Shown here: one piece after another, positions 8,572 through 17,511 of the stretch | How positions within the stretch are numbered: position 1 is the stretch's first letter | Layout of the letters: each line of letters begins with the position of its first letter | Origin: Planctomycetota bacterium | GTDB lineage: Bacteria > Planctomycetota > UBA1135 > GCA-002686595 | Direction: 5' to 3' | Length of the DNA: 64,000 nucleotides | Assembly (NCBI GenBank): GCA_012959525.1 | Contig: DUDB01000037.1 | Location: 50,115 to 114,114, forward strand | Notes under the pieces: generated by a model | The model's input: only the letters and a program-made list of their open reading frames with translations | Databases searched by the model: none | Told to the model about the DNA's origin: nothing | Program-made: the position numbers and the translations under genes

Positions 8572-10625
8572 TCCCTCTTCCTGGCCGGAAGCGCAAGGAG
8601 CGCTAGGCCGGGGAGCGCGAGCCAGGGCCCCCAGGTCGAGAGCCAGGTCCCGTCTGTGGAGAGGCGTTCCAATCCCGCCAGCACGACCACCGCGTTGTAG
8701 CCGGCGTGGACCAGAACGGCGGGCAGAATGCTGGCCGAGCGCAAGGTTAACGCGCCCAGTAGAAGACCTAGGCCAGCGGTGGGCAGGATGCGGTACAGGC
8801 TGGCGTGGGCTGCGCCGAAGAATAGGGCCTGCCAGAGGAGCGCACGCATCGGAGTCAGTCCGCGGCGTAGGCTCCCGAGGATGGCGCCGCGGAAGAAGAG
8901 CTCTTCGCAGATGGCCGGGGAGATGGCCATGAGGAAGATCAGCGTGGGCGTGGAAAGGTGCGTAAGCGCCAGGCCGAGGGTTTCATTCTCCAGTACCGAC
9001 TGGGGTATAGGCAGGATCCGGCTTTGGAACGGGAGGTATACCTCGACCATCAGCTTCGCCAAGGCGGGGATGAGGAGCACGGCGCCCAGGGCGTGCGCTC
9101 CGCTCGGCAGGGATAGGGACAAGAATCGTTTGACCGCCACCGGCCGCGTGGGTGTGGGGCGCGTCTTCAGGGCAAGCGCTGTGAGGACGGGGAGTAGGCC
9201 CCAGAGGGTCAATGCCAACCCCCAGGCCAGGTCCCACTGCTGGAGGCGAGAACCGATCAGGTACAGGCTTAGCACTCCCACGAAGGCCCAGGTCTTGCCG
9301 TGACCCGCCGAGAGGCCGCGTTGTCCGGCCTCGGCCGTCAGGTCCGTGCTCGACAGGGTCCGCTCGGAGTCGAGCAGGTTCTTCAAGCGCTCGAGCACCA
9401 GCCAGGTCCACAGGCCGTGGCTGGCAAACATGAGAAGGGTGGGCAGGATGGCGAACTGCCCGGCGAGCCCATCGCGCAGGATCAGAGCCGGACCCGCGAA
9501 GGGGACCACACACAGGAGCAGGGAGGCCTCCAGATCGGGACGCAGGACGACCAGGGAAGGCACGATGGAGATCAGCATGACCGGGAAGAGGGTGAACTGC
9601 CCCTCCCGGTAGGTGCGCGCACGACCGCAGAACAGAGAGAGCAGGGCCGCGACCAGGGTGCAGGCCGGCAGGAACAGCAGACCCGCCAGCAGGCGCGAGG
9701 GAGGCAGGCCAGCGGAGCCTTCGGAGAGGCCGGGCATCTCCACAAGTCCGCGCGAGGCACAGATCCCCAGGCTGATCAGATTGATGAGGAGCGTGGCGAG
9801 CCCAGCGCACAAGACGGCGCCGTACTTGCCCAGCGCCACCACCCGGGCGGGCACCGGCTGTACCAGGAGGGTCTCCAGGGTCTTGCCTTCGCGCTCTCCC
9901 GCAAAAGCCCCCAGGGCGGCGAACGCACCGCCGGTGAGAATCATGAGCAGTGAGAACAAGGGCAGCATGCGGCCCAGTCCGGCCCCGCTCTTGTCCTCGT
10001 CGCTGGCCACATCGACGGATTCGAAGGACAGGTGGGCACCCGGGTCGCCTCCCGGGAGGGCATCGAGGCGCGCCTTGCGCGTACGGGCAGCCAACTCCCG
10101 AAGCACATCACGGCTGCGGCCCCGAGCCGTGCGTGATTCGTCGCTTTGGACGTTGAAGAAGACGCGGAACTCATGCCGATCCTCTTTGATCGTTGATCGC
10201 CGGCCCGCTAGCAGGGCGTGAGATTCCCCTAGCAGTTCGAGGCGGGCGAGGGTCAGGGGGTCGGCTTGTGAATCCCCCGGGGTCGACGCGGGCTCCTGCG
10301 TGTCCCAAAGGGAGCTCGCGTCCCGATCGGCCGCGAGGTCTTCCAGGGTTACATTCCCGCTGGCCTCAAGGCCTGCGCGCAATTCAGCGCTCAGATCCGC
10401 ATCCACGTCCTCGAGGGCCAGGATCAGGGTGAGTTCTTGCTCAGCCATGATTCCCTCCGCGACATTCTCGAGCTTCCCCTGGCTCCAGAACAGCAGCGGA
10501 TACAAGAGCGCGGGCAGCAGCACCCCTGCGAACAGGGCTCGCCTATCCCGCAGTAACTGGCGCATCTCGCAACGCCAAAGGGTCCAGGTCTGCTGACCCG
10601 GGGAGGATGTTGAGGTGGGGCTCAT
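8568..10625 (-). CDS. ABC-2 permease (NatB-type) fused to CPBP intramembrane protease
   Basis: 685 residues. The N-terminal half is a NatB-like permease: a first membrane span (LFAGVLLPALLYPLLFW), a long periplasmic-type loop and a block of spans. The C-terminal third is a CPBP/Abi glutamic protease with EELFFRG, FGAAH and HAGYN motifs. The ATG at 10625 lies 2 bases past the stop of the ATPase gene; an upstream extension would overlap that gene. It ends overlapping the convergent transporter fusion by four bases. It likely forms an exporter with the two genes before it; the protease role is unknown. Confidence 0.85.
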   Translation of the reverse strand: MSPTSTSSPGQQTWTLWRCEMRQLLRDRRALFAGVLLPALLYPLLFWSQGKLENVAEGIMAEQELTLILALEDVDADLSAELRAGLEASGNVTLEDLAADRDASSLWDTQEPASTPGDSQADPLTLARLELLGESHALLAGRRSTIKEDRHEFRVFFNVQSDESRTARGRSRDVLRELAARTRKARLDALPGGDPGAHLSFESVDVASDEDKSGAGLGRMLPLFSLLMILTGGAFAALGAFAGEREGKTLETLLVQPVPARVVALGKYGAVLCAGLATLLINLISLGICASRGLVEMPGLSEGSAGLPPSRLLAGLLFLPACTLVAALLSLFCGRARTYREGQFTLFPVMLISIVPSLVVLRPDLEASLLLCVVPFAGPALILRDGLAGQFAILPTLLMFASHGLWTWLVLERLKNLLDSERTLSSTDLTAEAGQRGLSAGHGKTWAFVGVLSLYLIGSRLQQWDLAWGLALTLWGLLPVLTALALKTRPTPTRPVAVKRFLSLSLPSGAHALGAVLLIPALAKLMVEVYLPFQSRILPIPQSVLENETLGLALTHLSTPTLIFLMAISPAICEELFFRGAILGSLRRGLTPMRALLWQALFFGAAHASLYRILPTAGLGLLLGALTLRSASILPAVLVHAGYNAVVVLAGLERLSTDGTWLSTWGPWLALPGLALLALPARKRD

Positions 10626-10627
10626 TC

Positions 10628-11416
10628 CTAGTTCGCAGGGGGAATGTCCGCGGGGGCTTCGCTGCCCGCCTGCTCCACGAGGGCACGGAAGACGTCCTCC
10701 AGCCACTCCTTGCCGGTCTGTACGCGCAACTCTTCCAGGCTGCCGACGGCGAGCAGGCGTCCCTGGTCGATCACGCCGATGCGATCACAGAGGCGCTCGG
10801 CTTCGGAGAGGATGTGAGTCGAGAACAGAACGCAGGTACCGGCCTCTTTGCGCGACTGGATGAAGTCGATCATGTCGCTGGCGGCCAGGATGTCGAGCCC
10901 GGTGGTGGGCTCATCCAGGATCAGAACGGGCGGATCGTGCAGGACGGCCCGGGCGATCGAGACCCGCTGGCGCTGACCCGTGGACAGGGATTCGCAGCGT
11001 CCATCGGCAAAGGGCCGGATGGTGAACGTGTCGAGCAGCTCCTCCACCCGTGCCTGCAGGTGGGCCTCATCCAGGCCGTGCAGGCGGCCGAAGTACTCCA
11101 GGATTTCCCGTGCCGTGAGTCGCGGGTACAGGCCCGTGGTACCCGAGAGGAAACCCAACCGTCGCCGCACCTCGAGGGGATCGTCGCTGACGCGCACCCC
11201 GCCCACCTCGGCCTCGCCGGAAGTGGGGGCCAGGATGGTCGAGAGCATGCGCAAGGTGGTCGTCTTTCCCGCACCGTTGGGGCCCAGCAGGCCGAAGATC
11301 TCGCCTTCCTTGCACTCAAGGTTCAGGTCGCGCACGGCGTGCACGACTCCACGCTTGGGATCGTCGAAGGTCTTGCACAGGTTCGTGGTGCGAATGGGGA
11401 GGGGTTGCATGGTCAT
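10628..11416 (-). CDS. natA: ABC transporter ATP-binding protein, NatA-like
   Basis: 262 residues. Walker A is GPNGAGKT, signature LSTGQRQRVSIARA, Walker B LILDEPTTGLD and the switch histidine FSTHILSEAE. The gene sits between two permease genes, its ATG forming a TGATG junction with the permease stop upstream, so all three are translationally linked. NatAB-type exporters move Na+ or drugs; the cargo here is not known. Alternative starts are TTG at 11419 and ATG at 11410. Confidence 0.9.
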   Translation of the reverse strand: MTMQPLPIRTTNLCKTFDDPKRGVVHAVRDLNLECKEGEIFGLLGPNGAGKTTTLRMLSTILAPTSGEAEVGGVRVSDDPLEVRRRLGFLSGTTGLYPRLTAREILEYFGRLHGLDEAHLQARVEELLDTFTIRPFADGRCESLSTGQRQRVSIARAVLHDPPVLILDEPTTGLDILAASDMIDFIQSRKEAGTCVLFSTHILSEAERLCDRIGVIDQGRLLAVGSLEELRVQTGKEWLEDVFRALVEQAGSEAPADIPPAN

Positions 11417-12744
11417 CAACGGGTGGAGGCCGTACCGCGCAGGATTTTCAAAAGTCGGCTCAGGGGCAGGGTCTTGCCCGCGAGCAGCACCGACTCGCGC
11501 GAGAGTAGGTGCAGGGCCAAGCGCAGAGCGAGCCAGGCATAGAACGCCAGGGCGAGGGCCGTGACACAGTACTGGCCGTAAAGAGGCTGACCCATGAGCA
11601 TGGCCCGGAAGGCCAGGACCACGTTGATCACGGGGATCAACGCCATCGGATAGGTCAATTGAATGCCGGGAATGATGCCCACCATGGCGGGCAGGATGAA
11701 CACCATCTGCACGGGACCCAGCAGGGCTTGCCCCTCCTTGAACGTCGCCGCCAAGGAGGCGCAGGCTGTAAGTGCCGCGCTCACGAACAGCGAGAAGAAA
11801 AAGGCCAGGGGGATGGCACCGATCACGGCGATGGTCGGGATGGAAATGCTGATGTCGACTTCGACGGGCAATCCGGACAGGAGGTGCTCTGCAGAGAGGG
11901 ACAGGGCGAAGAGGCTGAGGGCCGTGGCGGACATGGCCAGGGCGCCCACGGCCAGAACCTTGCCCGTGATGATCGACGAGCGGGCTAAGGGGACGAGCAG
12001 CGTCGTCTCGGCCGTGCCGCGCTCTTTTTCACCGGCCGTCAGATCGACCGCGGGAAAGAATGAGCCCATGACGGCCATCACCACCAATAGCAGGGGCAGC
12101 AGGGAGGCGAGCACTACGGCGCCCTTGGCCCCGCGCCCAGCAAGGTCCACCGTCGAGACGCTGATGGGGTCCAAGTCAGCGGCCTCAAGCCCTGCCCGGT
12201 CCGCGGCTTCCAGCCGCAGGGCGGAGGCATGGGCTGCCAACCTGCTGCGGGCCCGCTCACTGGCGAGGTTGGATGTACTGTCTGTACTGAGGTGCAGGAT
12301 CGTCAGGGGATCCAGGAAGAGCACTGCATCCGGCCTGTCCGGGGCGTCCTCCGTATCCTCCTCCGAATCTTCCGCCAGCCACTCGCGGGCTTGCTCCATG
12401 TCCATGGATTCCGGAGCCCAGATGAGCTTCAAGGAGCTCGCCGCAGCCTCGTCGGGGTCCTCGCTGGGGGGCGAGAGAGCGTGGGTGAGACCCTCGGTGG
12501 CCGTATCGTGTTTTTCGGCGGGAACCCCGGCCGCCGCGATTCCCAATGTGGTCTCGGTCCGGTCCTGAAGGCCCTCGACCACCATCACTCCCTGAAGAAT
12601 GGCCCAAAACAAGACAGGGTACATGCAGATGGGCAGCACGAAGGCGTAGATCACCGTCGCCCTGTCCCGCAGGCTCTCGGTGAGCTCCTTGCGGGCGACT
12701 TCCAGGGCGCCCAAAAGGGGGGAGAGGGTGCGGGTAGTCGGCAT
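11416..12744 (-). CDS. natB: ABC-2 type transporter permease, NatB-like
   Basis: 442 residues. An N-terminal span (VIYAFVLPICMYPVLFWAIL) is followed by a large soluble loop rich in Asp/Glu (residues about 60-220), then a bundle of six or so hydrophobic spans with DLTAGEKERGTAETTLL, the coupling-helix signature of ABC-2 exporters. It is first in a three-gene operon with the NatA-like ATPase and a second permease carrying a CPBP protease. Two different permeases with one ATPase suggests a heteromeric membrane part. Confidence 0.88.
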   Translation of the reverse strand: MPTTRTLSPLLGALEVARKELTESLRDRATVIYAFVLPICMYPVLFWAILQGVMVVEGLQDRTETTLGIAAAGVPAEKHDTATEGLTHALSPPSEDPDEAAASSLKLIWAPESMDMEQAREWLAEDSEEDTEDAPDRPDAVLFLDPLTILHLSTDSTSNLASERARSRLAAHASALRLEAADRAGLEAADLDPISVSTVDLAGRGAKGAVVLASLLPLLLVVMAVMGSFFPAVDLTAGEKERGTAETTLLVPLARSSIITGKVLAVGALAMSATALSLFALSLSAEHLLSGLPVEVDISISIPTIAVIGAIPLAFFFSLFVSAALTACASLAATFKEGQALLGPVQMVFILPAMVGIIPGIQLTYPMALIPVINVVLAFRAMLMGQPLYGQYCVTALALAFYAWLALRLALHLLSRESVLLAGKTLPLSRLLKILRGTASTR

Positions 12745-13031
12745 GGTGCGCAGACCATACGGGCGCAGCGGCGCAGTTCCTAGTCTCGGCTGCCGTGGGG
12801 AGGATTCAAGAAAGGACCTCCGTGACGCCGATACAGGCGTGAATGGACTCCGCCCACCACGATTCCCTGGTTCCGAACCAGCTTGTCACGCCCGCCCCTC
12901 AGGCTGGGGTGCACGGCACGGTTCTGCCCTCGGGTAATGCGGAATCTCTCGCAAGCCTCATGCGCCATGCGGGCAACGTCCCACTTGCGGGGGACTTACA
13001 GGATTATCGCCCGGGCAGGATCCTGCGTCCC
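12745..13031. other. Intergenic region between ABC operon and lepB
   Basis: 287 bases between the divergent ABC operon and the signal peptidase. The lepB frame stays open upstream to 12843, so a longer N-terminus (58 more residues) is possible. No promoter or repeat stands out. Confidence 0.35.
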
Positions 13032-13556
13032 ATGGCCTCGAGTGCCACGCCTTCACGGCGACGCTGGCGTAGTGTGGGACTGCGCCTCGTTGTGGGGCTG
13101 TTCTTCCTTTGGGGGCTGGCCTTCAACGTGTCGGAGGTGCGCGGCAGCTCCATGGAGCCGGGCATCCACGACCGCGACCACGTCATGGTGGACCACGTGA
13201 CCTTCCGCCTGGTGGGCCTCGAATGTGGGGACATCGTCGTGTTGCAGTACCCCTTGGATCCGAGCCTGGACTACATCAAGCGTGTCATCGGCCTGCCCGG
13301 TGACAAGGTGGTCATCAGTCGGGGCAGGGTCTTCGTCAATGGTGCGATCCTGGACGAGCCCTACGTGGGGCCCCATTCGGTCGAGCCCTGGACGCACCTG
13401 GAGACGGTGGTACGCGCGGATCACTGCTTCGTGCTCGGCGACAACCGCAACCGCTCATCCGACAGCCGGGAGTTCGGGCAGGTGCCCTACGGCAACGTGC
13501 GGGGCAAGGCCATGTTCCGCTTCTGGCCCGTGGGACGCATCGGAACCCTGGACTGA
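13032..13556 (+). CDS. lepB: Signal peptidase I
   Basis: 174 residues from the ATG at 13032. A basic N-terminus (PSRRRWRS) and one membrane anchor (LRLVVGLFFLWGLAFNV) precede box B GSSMEP with the catalytic serine, box D DYIKRVIGLPGD with the general-base lysine, and box E GDNRNRSSDSR. This is the compact single-anchor, Gram-positive-like form of the enzyme that cleaves secretory signal peptides on the outer face of the inner membrane. The frame is open upstream to 12843, so the start could be earlier; I prefer 13032 because the anchor follows directly. Confidence 0.88.
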   Translation: MASSATPSRRRWRSVGLRLVVGLFFLWGLAFNVSEVRGSSMEPGIHDRDHVMVDHVTFRLVGLECGDIVVLQYPLDPSLDYIKRVIGLPGDKVVISRGRVFVNGAILDEPYVGPHSVEPWTHLETVVRADHCFVLGDNRNRSSDSREFGQVPYGNVRGKAMFRFWPVGRIGTLD

Positions 13557-13591
13557 GCCCGACTTGCGGTCACAGTAGATGACCCGGACCC

Positions 13592-13612
13592 CCAGGTTTT
13601 GGTAAACCCTGG
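13592..13612 (+). promoter_or_regulatory. Hairpin just upstream of the SDR start
   Basis: CCAGG-TTT pairs with AAA-(C)-CCTGG around a TGGT loop: eight pairs with one bulged base, ending 3 bases before the GTG at 13616. In mRNA it would cover the ribosome-binding region. A control role is inference. Confidence 0.35.
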
Positions 13613-13615
13613 CAA

Positions 13616-14335
13616 GTGAATGAGCAGACTGCACGCCCTGTGGCCCTGGTGACCGGCGCTGGCCGGGGTATCGGGCTGGAGACCGCCATCGACCTTTCTC
13701 GAAGGGGCTGGCGTACGCACGTGGTCTGGCGTGAGAACAACCGCGAGAAGCTGGAAGAGCGCTTTCCCGGCCGGGTGCATCGCGGAGACGTGACCTCCGA
13801 GGATGACTGCCGGCGCATCGTAGGCGCCGTGTTGGAGGTGGATGACCGTATCGATGGCGTTGTGCACGCCGTGGGCGAGTACACACCCGGTCCACTTGAG
13901 AGCATGGGCGCCGACGACGTGCGACACATGCTGGAGAGCAATACGCTCTCGGCCTTCACCTTGATTCGCGCCCTGCGAACCCAGCTGCGACTCGACCGCG
14001 GGGCCTACGTTTTCTTCGGCGCGGCGGGCGTGGAAGGCCTGCGCGCCAGGGGAGATGCGGCCGCCTATTTCATGGCCAAGACCGCTCTGCTCTCGCTGGT
14101 GCGTTCTGTTGCGAAGGAAGAGGCTCCTTTTGGCGTGCGGGTCAACATGCTCTCTCCAGGTCTGGTTCCCCACGAACATGCTAGCGAGGACACCAAGGCT
14201 CTCGCCGGGTCCGTTCCCTCCGGTCGACCGGGTCGGGGCGCGGACCTGGCCCACGCTGCGGCTTGGCTGCTCTCCGACGAAGCCGAACACGTCACCGGGC
14301 AAAACATGGATGTTGCCGGCGGCTGGATGCTCTAG
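13616..14335 (+). CDS. SDR-family oxidoreductase, FabG-like
   Basis: 239 residues from a GTG. The cofactor motif TGAGRGIG lies near residue 14, and the catalytic region has FFGAAG and YFMAKTALLSLVRSVAKE (Y-x-x-x-K). It ends with VTGQNMDVAGGWML, the usual C-terminus of enoyl/3-oxoacyl-ACP reductase-like SDRs. The usual catalytic serine before the tyrosine is replaced in FFGAAG. It lies 37 bases upstream of trpE and may be read into the trp operon, but nothing ties it to tryptophan synthesis. Confidence 0.8.
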   Translation: MNEQTARPVALVTGAGRGIGLETAIDLSRRGWRTHVVWRENNREKLEERFPGRVHRGDVTSEDDCRRIVGAVLEVDDRIDGVVHAVGEYTPGPLESMGADDVRHMLESNTLSAFTLIRALRTQLRLDRGAYVFFGAAGVEGLRARGDAAAYFMAKTALLSLVRSVAKEEAPFGVRVNMLSPGLVPHEHASEDTKALAGSVPSGRPGRGADLAHAAAWLLSDEAEHVTGQNMDVAGGWML

Positions 14336-14372
14336 GCTTGCCAATCACCGTTCCCCTCTAACTGCTGTTCCC

Positions 14373-15902
14373 GTGCTCATCTCCCTCCAGACCTCCACCG
14401 CCGCGGACGCTCAAAACCACCGCCTGTGCTGGGCGATCCACCCGGCCGACCTGTTCACGCCGGTGCGTGCCTTCCGCTCCCTGCGGGCGGCCGGGCACCA
14501 CGCGTGCCTGCTTGAGTCGGTGGAGGGCCCCGCCCGTCTGGCCCGCTGGTCCTTCGTGGGGGTGAACCCGGGCGCCCACTTCCGCGGTGGCCCAGAGGGC
14601 TGCACCCTGACCACGCCGGAGGGGACTGAGAATCTGGTCGGGCCGAGCCATGAAGCCCTGCGCGAGGTCGCGCGGCGCTACGCCACCGCTCCCGTGACTC
14701 AGCCCGGGTTGCCGCCCTTCACCGGCGGTTGGATTGGATGCTTCACCTATGAGTGGGCTGCCAGCTTGGAGCCTACCGTGCCCCTTCCGGAGGACGACCC
14801 CCACCGGGTGGGCGAGGCCATCTTCGACCACTACTCAGATCTGATCGCCTTCGACCACGCCTCCCAGCGCCTGATCCTCCTGGCGGGTTGTCCCCGGGGC
14901 GCCGACGACTACTCGGCCGCCTGCGAGCGGCTGGAGCGCCTGGCCGCAGACCTCAGTGCCGACGCGGGGGGACGACAGGGATTCAGACTGCTGGAAGACG
15001 AGCCGCGGCCCCAGACCACGCGCGCCGCCTATGAGGCGGGCGTCGAGCGACTGCAACACGAGATCGGACAGGGCGAGATCTTTCAGGCTGTACTCAGCCA
15101 GCGCTACGAGCAGCGCTACGAGGGCGACCCTTTCATGCTCTACCGCGTGCTGCGTCTGGTGAACTCGGCACCTCACATGTTTTTCTTCCAGGCAGACGGG
15201 CTAACCCTGGTGGGTTCCTCTCCCGAGCGCCTGGCTTCCCTCAATGGTCGCCTGGCCCAGGTGGTGCCCATCGCCGGCACGCGCCCACGGGACCCCGATC
15301 CTGATCGGGACGAAGCCCTGGCCGCTGAGCTGCTGGCCGACACCAAGGAGCGCGCCGAGCACGACATGCTCGTGGATCTGGCGCGCAACGATCTGGGCCG
15401 GGTGGCGCGGGTGGGCACCGTGGCGGTCAAGGAGTACGGGGTGCTGGAGAAATTCCCCACGGTCCAGCACCTGGTCAGTCGCGTGGAGGCTGAGTTGGCC
15501 AGCGGTCGCGACGCCCTGGACCTGTTGGCCGCGACCTTCCCGGCCGGGACGGTGAGTGGTGCTCCCAAGGTGCGCGCCATGCAACTTATCGCGGAACTCG
15601 AAGGCGCGCGCCGTGGGCCCTACGCCGGGGCGTTCGGCTATCTCGATGGCGCCGGGAATCTGGACATGGCGATCGCCATACGCACCCTGTTCCTGCAGGG
15701 GGACACGATCCATGTGCAGGCCGGGGCTGGTGTGGTCTTCGACTCGGTCCCCGAGCGCGAGTACGAGGAGACTCTGCACAAGTCCAAGGCCCTGTTCGAG
15801 GCCATTCGCAAGGCCGCCTCACCGGCCTTCCAGCCCGAGTCGGATTCCAGCGCCGAGGGCCTCACCCAGCAGAATCCCAACACACCGGGGGTGCGGCCGT
15901 GA
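14373..15902 (+). CDS. trpE: Anthranilate synthase component I
   Basis: 509 residues from a GTG at 14373. The N-terminal domain contains the LLES segment of the tryptophan inhibitor site in the form ACLLESVEGPARLARWSFVG. The chorismate-binding domain has the conserved GEIFQAVLSQRY, PIAGTRPRG-like PIAGTRPR, ERAEHDMLVDLARNDLGR, and FPAGTVSGAPKVRAM. It converts chorismate and glutamine-derived ammonia to anthranilate. The stop overlaps the trpG start (GTGA). The frame is open back to 14055, but that part overlaps the SDR gene. The LLES motif suggests feedback inhibition by tryptophan; no leader peptide or attenuator was found upstream. Confidence 0.93.
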   Translation: MLISLQTSTAADAQNHRLCWAIHPADLFTPVRAFRSLRAAGHHACLLESVEGPARLARWSFVGVNPGAHFRGGPEGCTLTTPEGTENLVGPSHEALREVARRYATAPVTQPGLPPFTGGWIGCFTYEWAASLEPTVPLPEDDPHRVGEAIFDHYSDLIAFDHASQRLILLAGCPRGADDYSAACERLERLAADLSADAGGRQGFRLLEDEPRPQTTRAAYEAGVERLQHEIGQGEIFQAVLSQRYEQRYEGDPFMLYRVLRLVNSAPHMFFFQADGLTLVGSSPERLASLNGRLAQVVPIAGTRPRDPDPDRDEALAAELLADTKERAEHDMLVDLARNDLGRVARVGTVAVKEYGVLEKFPTVQHLVSRVEAELASGRDALDLLAATFPAGTVSGAPKVRAMQLIAELEGARRGPYAGAFGYLDGAGNLDMAIAIRTLFLQGDTIHVQAGAGVVFDSVPEREYEETLHKSKALFEAIRKAASPAFQPESDSSAEGLTQQNPNTPGVRP

Positions 15903-16486
15903 TCCTGCTGATCGACAACTACGACTCCTTCGCCTACAACCTGTACCAATCCCTGGCGGGCATGGGTGCGCAGGTGCAGGTGGTGCGCAACGATGCGCAC
16001 TCGGTCGAAGCTCTGTTGAAACAGACGCCTACCGCCATCGTCCTTTCTCCCGGGCCTGGCCGTCCGAAGGACGCGGGCGTGTGCCTCGATCTACTGGCGG
16101 CTCTGCCCAAGGGGTTGCCCGTTCTCGGCGTCTGCCTGGGGCACCAGTCTCTGGTGGAGCACTACGGCGGGAGTCTCGAAGTGGACGCGGGTCCGGTGCA
16201 CGGCAAGGCGAGCCTTGTGCATCACGATGGCCAGGGCCTGTTCCGCGGACTGCCCAGTCCCTTTCCCTGCGGTCGCTACCACTCCCTGCGGGCCGTGCGT
16301 GCCACGCTGCCCGACTGCCTGGAGCTAAGGGCCTGGACGGAGGCCGGGGACGTGATGGCCGTGCAACACACGAGCGAGGCGCACTTCGGTCTGCAGTTCC
16401 ACCCCGAGTCCATCCTCACTCCCCAGGGAGATCAGCTCCTGGCCCAGTTCCTGCTCCTGTCGGGGGAGCCGGCCGCAGCGCGCTGA
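15899..16486 (+). CDS. trpG: Anthranilate synthase component II (glutamine amidotransferase)
   Basis: 195 residues. Class I amidotransferase with IDNYDSFAYNL, the PGPGRPKDAG oxyanion strand, the nucleophile in GVCLGHQ and the His/Glu pair in FHPES. It feeds ammonia to TrpE. The GTG start overlaps the trpE stop in GTGA, and trpD follows after 2 bases. A paralogue at 35276-35875 lies outside the operon. Confidence 0.92.
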   Translation: MILLIDNYDSFAYNLYQSLAGMGAQVQVVRNDAHSVEALLKQTPTAIVLSPGPGRPKDAGVCLDLLAALPKGLPVLGVCLGHQSLVEHYGGSLEVDAGPVHGKASLVHHDGQGLFRGLPSPFPCGRYHSLRAVRATLPDCLELRAWTEAGDVMAVQHTSEAHFGLQFHPESILTPQGDQLLAQFLLLSGEPAAAR

Positions 16487-16488
16487 CC

Positions 16489-17511
16489 ATGGAACTCTCC
16501 GCCGCCCTGGCCCTCTCCCTGGGCGGACAGTCCCTGGACCGGAACCAGGCCCGAGCGGTCTTCGCCGGTGCCTTGCGGGAGGACACGGATCCAGTCCTCT
16601 TCGGGGCCTTCCTCATCGCCTTGGCCCAGCGCGGGGAGACCTCCGAGGAGATCGTGGGCGCCGCCCAGGCTCTGCGCGCGGCCGCCGTTCCCTTCGAACA
16701 CGATTATCCCCACGCCATCGACACCTGCGGTACGGGAGGCGATGGCCTGGGAAGCTTCAACTTCTCCACCGCCGCGGCCCTCGTCGCTGCGGCCGCCGGG
16801 GCCACGGTCATCAAGCACGGTAACCGCAGCGTCTCCAGTGACTGCGGGTCGGCGGACCTGCTGGAGGCGGTGGGCATCGAACTGGAGTTGGAACCCGATC
16901 AGGCGCGCGCTGTCCTGGACCAGGTAGGGATCACCTTCCTGTTCGCCCCGCGCTATCACCCGACCATGCGCTTCGCGGCCCCCGTGCGTCAGGCCCTGGG
17001 GGTACGCACCCTTTTCAATTTCCTCGGCCCCCTGTGCAACCCGGGCCGCGTTCGGCGACAGCTTCTCGGCGTCAGCGATGGCGCGCGGGTGGGGGACTTC
17101 GCGCAGGCCCTGGAGGGACTCGGATGCGAGCGTGGGTACGTGGTACATGGGGCTGGGGGAGCGGATGAGCTGACCCTGGAGGGCCCCAATCAGGCTCTGC
17201 CCGTGGGCGCCGCGCCGGCGCTGCCCCTGGACGCCGAGGCCCTGGGCTTGGCGTCCTGTCCCGTGGCCGATCTACGCGGCGGGGGGGTCGAGCGCAACGT
17301 GGAGATCCTGTCGGCGATTCTGGCCGGCGAACAGGGGCCCTTGCGCGATGGGGTGCTGATCAACGCAGCTGGCGCGCTGCTGGTGGCCGAGCGGGCCGAA
17401 GACGGACCGGGGGCCCTGGCCCTGGCCCGAGAAGCCCTCGACTCGGGGGCCGCCGCCCGGCGCCTTGAGGGCTGGGTGCGGATCAGCCGCGCCGCGGCGG
17501 GGAGTGCCTGA
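16489..17511 (+). CDS. trpD: Anthranilate phosphoribosyltransferase
   Basis: 340 residues. It carries the PRPP-binding glycine-rich loop DTCGTGGDG, then FNFSTAAALVAAAAGATVIKHGNRSVSS and NFLGPLCNPGR, all hallmarks of TrpD. It joins anthranilate to PRPP. The ATG at 16489 follows the trpG stop by two bases; a long upstream extension of the frame overlaps trpE and trpG. Its stop overlaps the trpC start (TGATG). Confidence 0.93.
   Translation: MELSAALALSLGGQSLDRNQARAVFAGALREDTDPVLFGAFLIALAQRGETSEEIVGAAQALRAAAVPFEHDYPHAIDTCGTGGDGLGSFNFSTAAALVAAAAGATVIKHGNRSVSSDCGSADLLEAVGIELELEPDQARAVLDQVGITFLFAPRYHPTMRFAAPVRQALGVRTLFNFLGPLCNPGRVRRQLLGVSDGARVGDFAQALEGLGCERGYVVHGAGGADELTLEGPNQALPVGAAPALPLDAEALGLASCPVADLRGGGVERNVEILSAILAGEQGPLRDGVLINAAGALLVAERAEDGPGALALAREALDSGAAARRLEGWVRISRAAAGSA

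Noticed and set aside
14055..14372. Upstream in-frame extension of trpE
   Set aside because: Overlaps the SDR gene in another frame and lacks homology; the GTG at 14373 fits TrpE length.
14336..14372. Trp attenuator or leader peptide before trpE
   Set aside because: Only 37 bases, no Trp codons and no paired hairpins.
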